Assembly (NCBI RefSeq): GCF_003350345.1
Contig: NZ_QNVJ01000040.1
Location: forward strand, 1-34,204
Source: Alkalilacustris brevis
GTDB taxonomy: Bacteria > Pseudomonadota > Alphaproteobacteria > Rhodobacterales > Rhodobacteraceae
Length of the DNA: 34,204 bases
Direction of reading: 5' to 3'
Both the position numbers and the translations under genes were made by a program. The notes under the pieces were generated by a model. The model was not told the origin of the DNA and did not search any database. It was given only the letters and a program-made list of their open reading frames with translations. Below, one piece after another: positions 15,165 to 23,613 of this stretch. Within the stretch, counting starts at the first letter, position 1. Every line of letters begins with the position of its first letter.

Positions 15165-15416
15165 ATGAAATCAAACGGATTTGGCAGCTACATCCAGGAG
15201 ATTGTCGTGCATGTGCCCCAGGCGCAGGCCGAAGAGGCCGCGAAGGCCCTGCGTGCGCAGCCCTTTGCCCAGAACGCTGAAAGCGGGCGCAGCTTCTTCC
15301 GGATCGAGCGGCTGACGCGCAAACAAGGGGATGACGAGGGCGTGGTGTTCGATCTCTCGCACGACCTGCCCGCGCATATCGACTGGGCGGTGGACTGGGG
15401 CCAGTCGGATTACTGA
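15165..15416 (+). CDS. Small hypothetical protein (83 aa)
   Basis: Not recognised. An acidic/basic soluble protein, MKSNGFGSYIQEIVVHVPQA to WAVDWGQSDY, with one predicted amphipathic helix (QAEEAAKALRAQPFAQNAE). It has no cysteine, no membrane segment and no signal peptide. It lies 56 bp after the metallophosphoesterase, with AGGATACCTT before the ATG. Codon use is like its neighbours, and the frame fits the cluster, so it is probably real. It may be a partner or regulator of the enzymes around it. Confidence 0.7.
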   Translation: MKSNGFGSYIQEIVVHVPQAQAEEAAKALRAQPFAQNAESGRSFFRIERLTRKQGDDEGVVFDLSHDLPAHIDWAVDWGQSDY

Positions 15417-15509
15417 GGCGCAGACCGCAACGCACGTCCGTTCCTGACGTGGCGCGGCTTCATACTGCCGGCATCCCGCACAACCCAACCCGACAGGAGG
15501 TAACGGCCC

Positions 15510-15749
15510 ATGCCGAACTGGTCCGACGAACTCATCGCGCTTACACGCCGCCATGTCGATGCAATGCTGGCCACGCCACCGCGTGAACGCCTGCCGATCT
15601 GCATGAAACACTGGGAAGACCGCTACGGGCTGCTGCTGCTCAAGCAGGCGGAGGAAAGCGGCCTGATGATCCGCGACGTGACGACCGGCGAGAGCGAGAC
15701 ATTTCAGAGCTTTGACGACCTTGTTGCCGATGGCTGGGCGATCGACTGA
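15510..15749 (+). CDS. Small hypothetical protein (79 aa)
   Basis: Not recognised. MPNWSDELIALTRRHVDAML to DDLVADGWAID; mostly helical and soluble, with a single cysteine. The ribosome site is strong (CAGGAGGTAACGGCCC before ATG), better than those of its neighbours, which suggests high expression. The 93-bp gap before it is the largest inside the cluster and could hold a secondary promoter, though none is recognisable. Function unknown. Confidence 0.72.
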   Translation: MPNWSDELIALTRRHVDAMLATPPRERLPICMKHWEDRYGLLLLKQAEESGLMIRDVTTGESETFQSFDDLVADGWAID

Positions 15750-15760
15750 TCGGTGGAAAG

Positions 15761-16030
15761 ATGAAGCGGCAAAGATACTGCCTGGCCTGTCTTCAGGCAT
15801 CGGGGATACTGAACAGCGCTGTCGCGAAACGCCCACCGGCGCGCATGGGGCGGTCGGGGTGGGTCTGCGCGGCCTGTCTGGGCATTGGCCGGCAGACGCC
15901 GGTGACCTGTCGCACCTTCCAGTTCCTCGAACCGCCACCCGCAACGCGAACCCGCGCCACGGGCGCAGGTCCGGTTGACAGCACCGACCCCACGCCGGAT
16001 GCTGCGCCCATAAACCTTGAGGCAGGTTGA
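15761..16030 (+). CDS. Four-cysteine zinc-ribbon-like small protein
   Basis: An 89-residue protein with two CxxC pairs (C7-x2-C10 and C36-x2-C39) in MKRQRYCLACLQ and SGWVCAACLG, spaced as in a zinc ribbon, then a Pro/Thr-rich, probably unstructured tail. It is likely to bind zinc and perhaps nucleic acid or protein; no family is recognised. It starts 12 bp after the preceding gene, and its TGA overlaps the next ATG (TGATG), a strong sign of coupled translation with the AddB-like nuclease. Confidence 0.72.
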   Translation: MKRQRYCLACLQASGILNSAVAKRPPARMGRSGWVCAACLGIGRQTPVTCRTFQFLEPPPATRTRATGAGPVDSTDPTPDAAPINLEAG

Positions 16031-18708
16031 TGAATTTTCTTGATCCGATTGTCACCGCACATCCGATGACCGGCGCCGTGCGCAACGTGACACCGGATCT
16101 GCTGCGCGAGGTCTATCTCGTGCCGCTGCAACCCGAGGCTGATCCGTCCGATCTGCTGGCTGACGCGCGCGCGCCCTGGGCGGAAAGCCACGCCATCGCC
16201 CCGCGCGAGACCGCGCAATCGGTCATGGCGGGCTTGCGCGCGCTGATCCTCGCCACCCCCCGGTTGGAGCGCGGTGAGGTCGATTTGAGCGCCCTTTCCG
16301 AGGGCACGCGGCTGCACCGCCATTGCCGGGCGCTGATGGCGCTGTGGCAGGGGCTTGGCGATGGGCTGCCCGCCGATTTGCAGGTCATGCGGCATGTCAT
16401 TGCGGCCGACGGGGCGGAGGCGCTTGAAGCCCTGCCTTTGATCGACACCAGCACGCCGCGTTTCGCGACCCGGGCCGAGGAAAGCCTGCGCGCGGCGCTT
16501 CTGGCGCATCATGGGACGGCGCCAGAGGCGGCACACGTGGCTTGGACCAACCGCACCGCCCCCCTGACCCGAGGCGCCCCCGAGGGCAGCAGCCTGCACG
16601 CTGCGCAGCACGGGCTGCTGGGGCGGGCGCTTGTGCCGCAGCCACCCGATGGCACGCTTACATTCTGGGGGGTGCGCGATCTGGCAGAAGAAGCCGAACT
16701 GGCCGCTGCCATAGCCCAGCGGCAGCTCGACGCGGGCGCGGAGCCGTCCGATATCGCCCTGCTGCTGCCTGACGATGCCACCTACCACCCGCATCTACGC
16801 GACGCTTTCGACGCGGCAGGCATCATCCTCTCCGGCCTGCCCGAGGCCGAACCGCGCCGCGATCTTGCGCGCGAGACGCTTTTGCATTTTCTGCTGGCAT
16901 TGCGCGCCCCGGCCCCGGCGATGGCGCTTGCCAGCCTCTATGTCTCGCCGCTGATGCCCTGGCCGGCGGAAACCGGCGCGACACTCGCACGCGAGGTCAT
17001 GCAGGGCCGTTTTGACCCACGCGCGGCGCAGGTGCTGGAGGGGCGCGCGGCGCGGCTCTTCCGCAGCTTGCGCGCTGATCCGCCACGCGACGCGGCCGGC
17101 GTGGCGGCGCGGCTGGATGTGCTGGGGCAGAGCCTGGCGGACACGCCTGACTGCCGCGCAGATGTTGCCCTTCTGCGCAGCCAGATCGGCCCGCTCAAGG
17201 CGCAGCTTGCGGCCAGCGCGCAACCCGATTGGGATGCGCTCTTCTCGATTCTCAACCCCCAGCCCGCTCCGGCACCCGCAGCCGAGCGGATTGTCGAGGG
17301 TGTCAGCGTCTTCACCGAATCCGCCCTTCCCTGGCGCCCGGCGCGGCAATTGATCGTGCTGGGCATGGCGGCGGGGCATTATCCGCGCGCCAGCGGAGTC
17401 TCTCCGCTCTTTCTCGATACCGAGCTGGCCGCGTTGCGTGCGGCCACTGGGCTCAACCTGCCTGACCGGGGTGCCCAGCTTGCCCAGCGGCTGGACCTGT
17501 TTCGCCGTCAGCTTTGCGCCGCAACGCAAAGTGCGACCTTTCTGTGCCCGATACGCGGGCTCGACGGGGCGCGGCAGGGGCCGTCCACCGCGCTTTCGCT
17601 GCTTGCGCGCAGCATTGCCGACCCATCCAGCGGCAAGCCGGTGGACGAACCCGCGACCCTGATCAAGGACATTCGCGCCACCGATCCCGCCGATTGGCCC
17701 TGCGCCGCCCGCGCGATGCCGCTGCTCATCCACGACCCCGCCGAGCAACTGCCCGCCGATGGCGTGATCCGGCTGGGGCGCGATCTTTTTGCCACACGCC
17801 GCGATTCCGAGGGTGTGCCACGCCGGCAATCGCCCAGCCGGCTTGAGACCCTGCTGGTCAGCCCGCTGGCCTGGGCGCTGGCCGAGTTCGGCGCCGAACA
17901 AGTGATCTGGGCGCCCGAAGGCTATGACCACATTCTGGCCGGCACGCTGGCGCATGACTTGTTCGAGCACCTCTTTCCCCAGCAAAGCCCACTGCCGGAC
18001 GAGGCCGAAATCACTGCCCGCGTGCCCGAGCTTCTGGCACAGGCCATCCGCCGCCATGCGCCCTTCATGCAGGCGGCCGTCTGGCGGGTTGAACGGCAGG
18101 GGCTCGCGCGCGACGTGACGCGCGCCGCAACCCGCTGGAGCGAGGCCCTCGCCGCCGCCGGGGCCGAGGTGATCGACAACGAGATCGCGCTGATGGGCGA
18201 CGCCCATGGCCTGCGCATGTATGGCCGCGCCGACTGCCTGTTGCGGCTGCCCGATGGTCGGTTGCTGATCGTCGATCACAAGAAGGCCGGCAGCGGCAGA
18301 CGCCGCGACCGGATGGAAGCCGGGTGGGACCTGCAACTGGGGCTTTATCGCGCGATGCTGTTGCGCCCCGAACTGAAGGAAGGCGCACTGGCCGAGGCGT
18401 TGCGCGCGGGGCCCGAGATCGGTGTGGCCTATCACCTGATCAACGATGGCGGCATTCTGCTCAGCGGTATCGCGCCGCCGGCGCCAGGCTTCGAGGCGGT
18501 GGCAGGCGATATTTCCCAAGCAGCGCTCAACCTGCTGCGCCTGCGCATCAAGGAAGCCGGTGAAGGCAACATCCGCCTCAATACGCTCGCCGACGAGGCC
18601 TATTTCGAGAAAGCGGCGAAGTTGACCCCCTATGCGCTGAAAGACAATGCGCTGGTCGTCGTCTTCATGGTCGATGCGCCCTTGCCAACGGAGGATGAGG
18701 ATGCCTGA
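16030..18708 (+). CDS. AddB-like PD-(D/E)XK nuclease
   Basis: An 892-residue protein resembling AddB of helicase-nuclease complexes: a degenerate helicase-like N-terminal body (WGVRDLAEEAELAAAIAQRQ; LIVLGMAAGHYPRASGVSPL) and a C-terminal RecB-type nuclease. The active site is visible as GRADCLLRL (D735) and LIVDHKKAG (D749, K751), followed by the QLGLYRAML helix. There is no Walker A motif, and no cysteine follows the active site, so the iron-sulfur staple of many AddB proteins is absent. Somewhat shorter than housekeeping AddB (~1,000). It overlaps the previous gene by one base and the AddA-like gene by eight. It most likely forms a heterodimer with the next product. TTG at 16027 is an alternative start. 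Confidence 0.83.
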   Translation: MNFLDPIVTAHPMTGAVRNVTPDLLREVYLVPLQPEADPSDLLADARAPWAESHAIAPRETAQSVMAGLRALILATPRLERGEVDLSALSEGTRLHRHCRALMALWQGLGDGLPADLQVMRHVIAADGAEALEALPLIDTSTPRFATRAEESLRAALLAHHGTAPEAAHVAWTNRTAPLTRGAPEGSSLHAAQHGLLGRALVPQPPDGTLTFWGVRDLAEEAELAAAIAQRQLDAGAEPSDIALLLPDDATYHPHLRDAFDAAGIILSGLPEAEPRRDLARETLLHFLLALRAPAPAMALASLYVSPLMPWPAETGATLAREVMQGRFDPRAAQVLEGRAARLFRSLRADPPRDAAGVAARLDVLGQSLADTPDCRADVALLRSQIGPLKAQLAASAQPDWDALFSILNPQPAPAPAAERIVEGVSVFTESALPWRPARQLIVLGMAAGHYPRASGVSPLFLDTELAALRAATGLNLPDRGAQLAQRLDLFRRQLCAATQSATFLCPIRGLDGARQGPSTALSLLARSIADPSSGKPVDEPATLIKDIRATDPADWPCAARAMPLLIHDPAEQLPADGVIRLGRDLFATRRDSEGVPRRQSPSRLETLLVSPLAWALAEFGAEQVIWAPEGYDHILAGTLAHDLFEHLFPQQSPLPDEAEITARVPELLAQAIRRHAPFMQAAVWRVERQGLARDVTRAATRWSEALAAAGAEVIDNEIALMGDAHGLRMYGRADCLLRLPDGRLLIVDHKKAGSGRRRDRMEAGWDLQLGLYRAMLLRPELKEGALAEALRAGPEIGVAYHLINDGGILLSGIAPPAPGFEAVAGDISQAALNLLRLRIKEAGEGNIRLNTLADEAYFEKAAKLTPYALKDNALVVVFMVDAPLPTEDEDA

Positions 18709-21700
18709 GACGCTCACTATCGTTCCGGCCGGCGCAGGCTCGGGCAAGACCTTTCACATCAAGTCCGAACTGGCGCGGCTGGTGAAGGCCGGGCAGGTGC
18801 GGCCCGAGCGGATCATGGCCGTGACCTTCACCGAGGCCGCCGCGGGCGAGTTGCGCGAGCGTATCCGCGCCACGCTTCTGGCCGAAGGGCTGGTCGAGGA
18901 GGCACTTGCGGTCGAACGCGCCTATGTCTCGACCATTCATGGGCTGGGGCTGCGCATCCTGACCGAGCACGCCTTCGCAGCCGGTCGCTCGCCCCAGCCG
19001 CGCCATATCAGCGAGGCCGAGCGCGAGTTGCTGATCCGCGAGGAACTGGCCCATTGCGAGGCCTTCGATGCGATCAAGCGCGACCTGCCGCGCCATGGCT
19101 ACAAGGCGCAGGGCTGGAACGGCACCACGATCGAGGATGATTTCCGCAACGCCGTGTTCGGCGCGATCGACCTGTTGCGGGGCCTGGGCGATGGCGGCAC
19201 CGACCCTGCCTTGGCCATTGATGCCGAAGCCGCCCTGCGCGCAGCTTACGGCAAGGTCAGCAAAGACCCCGGAAAGCTGGACACGCGCTTGCAGACAGCG
19301 GCGGCGCAACTGCTTGAGGAATTCCCGGAAGGCGGCACGCCCTATAACGGGACGACCAAAGCCGCCCGCGATGATTTCCGCGCTCAGCTTGCTGCCCTTC
19401 GCGCGGCTTCTGCCGGTAGGGCGCAAAGCCGCGACTGGGCCGTGTGGGAGACCTTGCGCAGCCTGCGCACCAAAGCGCGCGGCGCGGATATTCCCGAGCG
19501 TTTTGTCACGCTGTCAGAGGATGTGATGGCCGCCGCCGAGGGCGCGCTTGTTCATCCCGGGCCGCTGGAGGACGCCTGCACCAACCTGCGCGCGCTGATC
19601 CTTGGCGCTCAGGCCATCATGGCGGGCTATGCCGAACGCAAGCGCAGCGCCGGGGTGATCGACTTTGCCGACATGATCGTCGATGCCGAGCGCCTTCTGC
19701 GCGAGCATCCCGAGGTGCTGCGCGCAATCATCGAGGATGCCGACTGCGTCATTGTCGACGAGTTTCAGGATACCAACCCGGTGCAGTTCGCGCTGTTGTG
19801 GCGCATCGCGCAGGCCGCGCCGCGCACGCTGCTGGTGGGTGACACCAAGCAATCGATCATGGGGTTTCAGGGGGCCGATCCGCGCCTGACCGAAGCGCTG
19901 GTTGCACAGTTCCCCGACAATGTCATGCCGCTTGCACGCAACTGGCGCAGCGACCCGCGCGTGATGGGCCTGGTCAATGCCCTTGGCGCGCGGCTGTTTC
20001 CCGGCGCCTATGTCGCGCTTGCCCCGCAGCGCCATGATACCGGGCAGACGGCGTTGGAGTTCCTGCGCATCCCGCAGGGGCGGCGATCCAACAAGTCGCG
20101 CCCCGAGCAGCATGTCGCGGCACGGATCAAGGCGATCCTCGACGATGGCGATACCATTATCGACCGCCACAGCCCGATTGACGCGCCAAGGCCGCGCCGC
20201 GTGCGCCCCGGTGACATTGCCATCCTGTGCCGCACCCATGCTCAGGCCGGGCGCTATGCCGACAGCCTGCAGGAACTGGGTGTGCCGGTGCGCATCAACC
20301 GCATGGGCTGGATGCAGGCGCCGCCTGTCGCCGCCGCGCGCCATGCGCTTGCCCTGGCTGCCGACCCCGCGGATACCCATGCCGCGCTCAGCCTGCTCAC
20401 GCTCGGGCCTGCCGCCATGCCGTTGCAGGAAGCTATGTCCGCGCTGGCCGATGGCACGCTGCTTGATGACCCGGCGCTCGGCCCTGTTCGGCAGCTGTCG
20501 GCACTTGCCGCAACTGCGCCGCTTGGCGTCGTGCTGTCCGAGGTCATCGCCGCGGCCGATCTGCGCGACTGGGCCGCGCGCCTGCCCGATGCCGCGCAGA
20601 TGCGCGCCGACCTGCTGCGGCTGGAAGCCGAAGCGCAGACATTCGAGGCCGCCCATCGCGACATGAAGGCCGCCGCCGGGTTCTATGGCCACGGCGCGCA
20701 GGTCTTTCTTGGCTGGCTGGAGGCACGCCGCCTTGAGCGCGATTTCGACCGCCACCCCGACCCGGGCTCGGGCGCGGCGGAGGGTGTGCAAGTCGTGACC
20801 TGGCATTCCTCCAAGGGGCGCGAGTGGAACATCACCGTGGTTGTCGGGCTGGACACGACCATCACCGAACGCCCCGGCACATTGCGCGCCGAGTTCGCCG
20901 ATTTCAGCGAGCTGGGCGATGTGCTGGCCAGGGCGCGGCTGCGCCTCACCCCCGTCCTGCCGATCAAGGACAAGCAGGCCGTATTCCTGGAGGCAAAGCG
21001 CGACGCCGCCCAGGCGGACGCCCGCCGCCTGCTCTATGTCGCGCTGACCCGCGCGCGCGACCGGCTGGTGCTGGAATGGCCGGACTTCAAGCTGAAGAAG
21101 CCCTCCGACGGCCCCGGCCCGGGTAACTACGCCGAGATGCTGGCCGACGAATGCGGGCTGGAGGTGCAGGCGGGCAAGGCCGCCATCGGCAAGGAACGCT
21201 TTGCCGCGCGCATTCTCGAATGCGGCGACGCGCCGCCGCCCGAATTCGATGACCCGGAGGAAGACTGGGCCGCGCCCAGGCCGGCTTTCGGCGAGCCACG
21301 CGCACGGCGCGCGATCACGCCCACATTGTGGCGGCGGCGGCCATCGCAGGCCACGTCCATACCGCTTGCCGCGGCGCCCGCCGTCGAAATCATCGATCTG
21401 GGCACCCCGGTTGCGCTGGATGGCGAAGCGCCGGAACCGGCCGATCTGCGCGGCACCGCCTGGCATCTGGCCTTGCGCACCGCCCTTGCGCGCCCCGACC
21501 TGCAGGATCGGGCGGGGGCCGCCACCGGCTTGGGGCCGCAGACCCTCACCGCCATCGCGGCGCAGGCCGATGCCCTGCGCCGCTGGCTGGAGGCGAAGGG
21601 CTATGCGCGCCTGCATGTGGAACTGCCTATCCAGATCGAGGCTGCGAGCGGCGCCCAGACCAATGCCATTATCGACCTGCTGGCCGAGGGTGAGAACGGC

Positions 21701-21892
21701 TTTCTGATCGTCGATCACAAGTCGGGCGGGGCGGAAGACCTTGCCGCGCGCCACGCGACCTACCAGCCGCAGCTATCGGCTTATGCCGAAGCTGTCGCCA
21801 CGCAATTTCCCGACAAGCCCGTCAGGGGCACTGCGATAAACTGGATGCGGCGCGGGAGCGTGACGCTCTCGAACGGGGGGGAAGACAACTGA
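18701..21892 (+). CDS. AddA-like UvrD/RecB-family helicase-nuclease
   Basis: A 1,063-residue superfamily 1 helicase with a C-terminal nuclease. Helicase motifs in order: I AGAGSGKT (10-17), Ia VTFTEAAAGELRERI, II VIVDEFQDTNP, III LLVGDTKQSIMGFQGAD, IV LARNWRSDPRVM, V VTWHSSKGREWNITVVVGLD and VI RRLLYVALTRARDRL. The C-terminus has the RecB-type site AIIDLLAEG (D992), LIVDHKSGG (D1005, K1007) and QLSAYAEA. Such enzymes unwind and degrade double-stranded DNA ends. The ATG at 18701 follows GGAGGATGAGG; another ATG lies six bases upstream. It overlaps the AddB-like gene by 8 nt. The genes around it do not look like a housekeeping addAB neighbourhood, and the regulator, AAA+ and HEPN genes point to an accessory role. 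Confidence 0.88.
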   Translation: MPETLTIVPAGAGSGKTFHIKSELARLVKAGQVRPERIMAVTFTEAAAGELRERIRATLLAEGLVEEALAVERAYVSTIHGLGLRILTEHAFAAGRSPQPRHISEAERELLIREELAHCEAFDAIKRDLPRHGYKAQGWNGTTIEDDFRNAVFGAIDLLRGLGDGGTDPALAIDAEAALRAAYGKVSKDPGKLDTRLQTAAAQLLEEFPEGGTPYNGTTKAARDDFRAQLAALRAASAGRAQSRDWAVWETLRSLRTKARGADIPERFVTLSEDVMAAAEGALVHPGPLEDACTNLRALILGAQAIMAGYAERKRSAGVIDFADMIVDAERLLREHPEVLRAIIEDADCVIVDEFQDTNPVQFALLWRIAQAAPRTLLVGDTKQSIMGFQGADPRLTEALVAQFPDNVMPLARNWRSDPRVMGLVNALGARLFPGAYVALAPQRHDTGQTALEFLRIPQGRRSNKSRPEQHVAARIKAILDDGDTIIDRHSPIDAPRPRRVRPGDIAILCRTHAQAGRYADSLQELGVPVRINRMGWMQAPPVAAARHALALAADPADTHAALSLLTLGPAAMPLQEAMSALADGTLLDDPALGPVRQLSALAATAPLGVVLSEVIAAADLRDWAARLPDAAQMRADLLRLEAEAQTFEAAHRDMKAAAGFYGHGAQVFLGWLEARRLERDFDRHPDPGSGAAEGVQVVTWHSSKGREWNITVVVGLDTTITERPGTLRAEFADFSELGDVLARARLRLTPVLPIKDKQAVFLEAKRDAAQADARRLLYVALTRARDRLVLEWPDFKLKKPSDGPGPGNYAEMLADECGLEVQAGKAAIGKERFAARILECGDAPPPEFDDPEEDWAAPRPAFGEPRARRAITPTLWRRRPSQATSIPLAAAPAVEIIDLGTPVALDGEAPEPADLRGTAWHLALRTALARPDLQDRAGAATGLGPQTLTAIAAQADALRRWLEAKGYARLHVELPIQIEAASGAQTNAIIDLLAEGENGFLIVDHKSGGAEDLAARHATYQPQLSAYAEAVATQFPDKPVRGTAINWMRRGSVTLSNGGEDN

Positions 21893-22563
21893 TGGAGCGT
21901 CCGGCCGAGATGCGTTTCGATTATCTGCGTGACAAGCACCGCCGCCTGCGGGAAGCCAACCCGACGGATCTGAACCTGCGCACCCATCGCGCCCTGAGCT
22001 GGCTGTGCCGCGCGGGCGAGGTCGAGGAAAAGGACAAGGACACCGCCTTCATCCTCGCCTGGATTTCCTTCAACGCGGCCTATGCGCACGATCTGGGCGA
22101 AGATCACGGCGCGCCCGCGCGCAGCAGTTTCCAGGCATTCTTCGAAGCACTCGTGGCGCATGACCCGAAGGGCCGCATCGCCCATGAAATCTGGCACCAG
22201 TATGAAGGGGTGATCTCGGAACTGCTGGCCAACCGCTACATCTTCGGCCCGTTCTGGAAGCACCACAACGGCCATCCCGACTATGCCAACTGGGAAATCC
22301 GCTTCGAGAACGCCCGCAAGGCCGCGCAATACGCCATCGAGCGGCAGGATACGCCAACCATGCTGAGCATCCTCTTTGACCGGCTTTACGTGCTGCGCAA
22401 CCAGCTTGTGCATGGCGGCGCCACCTGGAACAGCCGCGTCAACCGCGGGCAGGTCGGCGACGGCTGCGCGCTGCTTCTGTCGCTCATGCCGCTCTTCGTC
22501 GATACCATGATGTCGAACCCAGACCACGACTGGGGCGCGCCGCATTACCCGGTCATAGAATGA
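21892..22563 (+). CDS. HEPN-domain protein with Rx4H motif (putative RNase/toxin)
   Basis: A 223-residue helical, soluble protein. Near the C-terminus it has LYVLRNQLVHGGATWNSRVN, where R169-N170-x3-H174 fits the catalytic Rx4-6H signature of HEPN ribonucleases; the following GG and Asn are common in HEPN proteins of the Apea/MAE_28990 kind. HEPN proteins cut RNA in toxin-antitoxin, abortive-infection and CRISPR systems. The rest (FILAWISFNAAYAHDL, WHQYEGVISELLANRYIFGP) matches no family I can name. Its ATG overlaps the TGA of the helicase gene (TGATG), so it is made together with it. No separate antitoxin-like partner is next to it. Assignment rests on the motif and fold pattern. Confidence 0.72.
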   Translation: MERPAEMRFDYLRDKHRRLREANPTDLNLRTHRALSWLCRAGEVEEKDKDTAFILAWISFNAAYAHDLGEDHGAPARSSFQAFFEALVAHDPKGRIAHEIWHQYEGVISELLANRYIFGPFWKHHNGHPDYANWEIRFENARKAAQYAIERQDTPTMLSILFDRLYVLRNQLVHGGATWNSRVNRGQVGDGCALLLSLMPLFVDTMMSNPDHDWGAPHYPVIE

Positions 22564-22587
22564 GATCATGCGATCTGGGGGAGTTCC

Positions 22588-23613
22588 ATGCCCTTCCACT
22601 TCTGGCGCCGTATCCGTCTGGCCCCCGGGGTCACGCTGAACCTGTCGAAATCGACGGCCTCGCTGTCGCTGGGCCCGCGCGGGGCGAAATACACCATCAG
22701 CCCGCGCGGCAACCGGGCGACGGCGGGCCTGCCGGGCACGGGGCTTTTCTACACCGTCCATGACCGCCAGCGCGCAGGGCGCGGCGGGGCAGCCCCGGCA
22801 CCACGCGTGCCGCAGCGTGACCGGCTGAAGCTGGGGTTTTTCCAGCGACTGATGACCCCGGCCGAGGAGCGGCGCTTCATCGACGGCATTCGCGCGCTGA
22901 ATGACGGCGATCAGGACTCGGCGCTGGCGGCACTGGAAGAAGCGCGCGATCTGCCCGATGCCGCCTGGATGGCAGGAATGATCCGCCTGCGCCGCGAGGA
23001 GCTTGATTGCGCCAAGGCGCTTTTCCAGCACGCGCTGGGCCGACTCGGTGACCTCGGCACGCTGTTCGAAAAATACGAGATCGCCGCTCAGGCCAGCCTG
23101 CCGATCACGTCCGACATCTTTGCCCATGTCTTTCCGCGCGAGCGCGGCACAAGGCTGGCGCTGGTGGAAATCGCGCAGATCGAGGACCGCCACGACGATG
23201 CCATGGCGCACATCGCGCGCCTGCTGGAGATCGACCCGACCGACCCGGTGGTTCTGCTCTCCTTCGCCGAGCTGGCGCTCGACACGCCCGAGGACCGCGC
23301 GCTCATGGATCGCGTGGTACGCGCCACGACGCATGTCGAGAATGAAACCCCGGTCGATACGGCGATCCTGCTCTATCGCGGCAAGGCGCTGGCCGCGCTG
23401 GGCTTGCCCGATGCCGCCATCGATGTCTTCACGCTCGCCAACCGCCGCCGCAAGGATCGGCCCGAGGCGCTGCTGCACGAGATCCGCTATGACCGCGCCG
23501 TGCTCTACTTCGAGACCGGCCAGCGCGCCCGCGCAAGGCGCGAATTCGAACGGCTCTGTGCTGCCGACCCGGGGTTCGAGGATGTGGCCAAAAGGCTGAG
23601 TGTGAGCACATGA
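22588..23613 (+). CDS. DUF4236 domain protein with TPR-like repeats
   Basis: A 341-residue protein. Residues 1-55 are a DUF4236 domain (MPFHFWRRIRLAPGVTLNLS, SLSLGPRGAKYTISPRG, TAGLPGTGLFYT), a small glycine-rich beta module of unknown role found at the start of many accessory proteins. Residues ~85-340 are helical pairs like tetratricopeptide repeats (DQDSALAALEEARDLPDAAW, HDDAMAHIARLLEIDPTDPV, GQRARARREFERLCAADPGF), a protein-binding scaffold. The ATG lies four bases after GGGGGAG. It starts 24 bp after the HEPN gene and overlaps the next by ATGA. A second, broken copy of the DUF4236 start is at 27459. Confidence 0.82.
   Translation: MPFHFWRRIRLAPGVTLNLSKSTASLSLGPRGAKYTISPRGNRATAGLPGTGLFYTVHDRQRAGRGGAAPAPRVPQRDRLKLGFFQRLMTPAEERRFIDGIRALNDGDQDSALAALEEARDLPDAAWMAGMIRLRREELDCAKALFQHALGRLGDLGTLFEKYEIAAQASLPITSDIFAHVFPRERGTRLALVEIAQIEDRHDDAMAHIARLLEIDPTDPVVLLSFAELALDTPEDRALMDRVVRATTHVENETPVDTAILLYRGKALAALGLPDAAIDVFTLANRRRKDRPEALLHEIRYDRAVLYFETGQRARARREFERLCAADPGFEDVAKRLSVST

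Noticed and set aside
16030-21892. Gabija-like or RecBCD system
   Set aside because: Gabija has an OLD/TOPRIM nuclease with a small UvrD helicase; here the nuclease is of PD-(D/E)XK AddB type and no RecC or RecD is present.
16030-21892. Housekeeping addAB operon
   Set aside because: Neighbours are a WYL regulator, AAA+ ATPase, phosphoesterase, HEPN and DUF4236 genes in IS-rich DNA, not repair or housekeeping genes; the gene symbols were therefore left empty.
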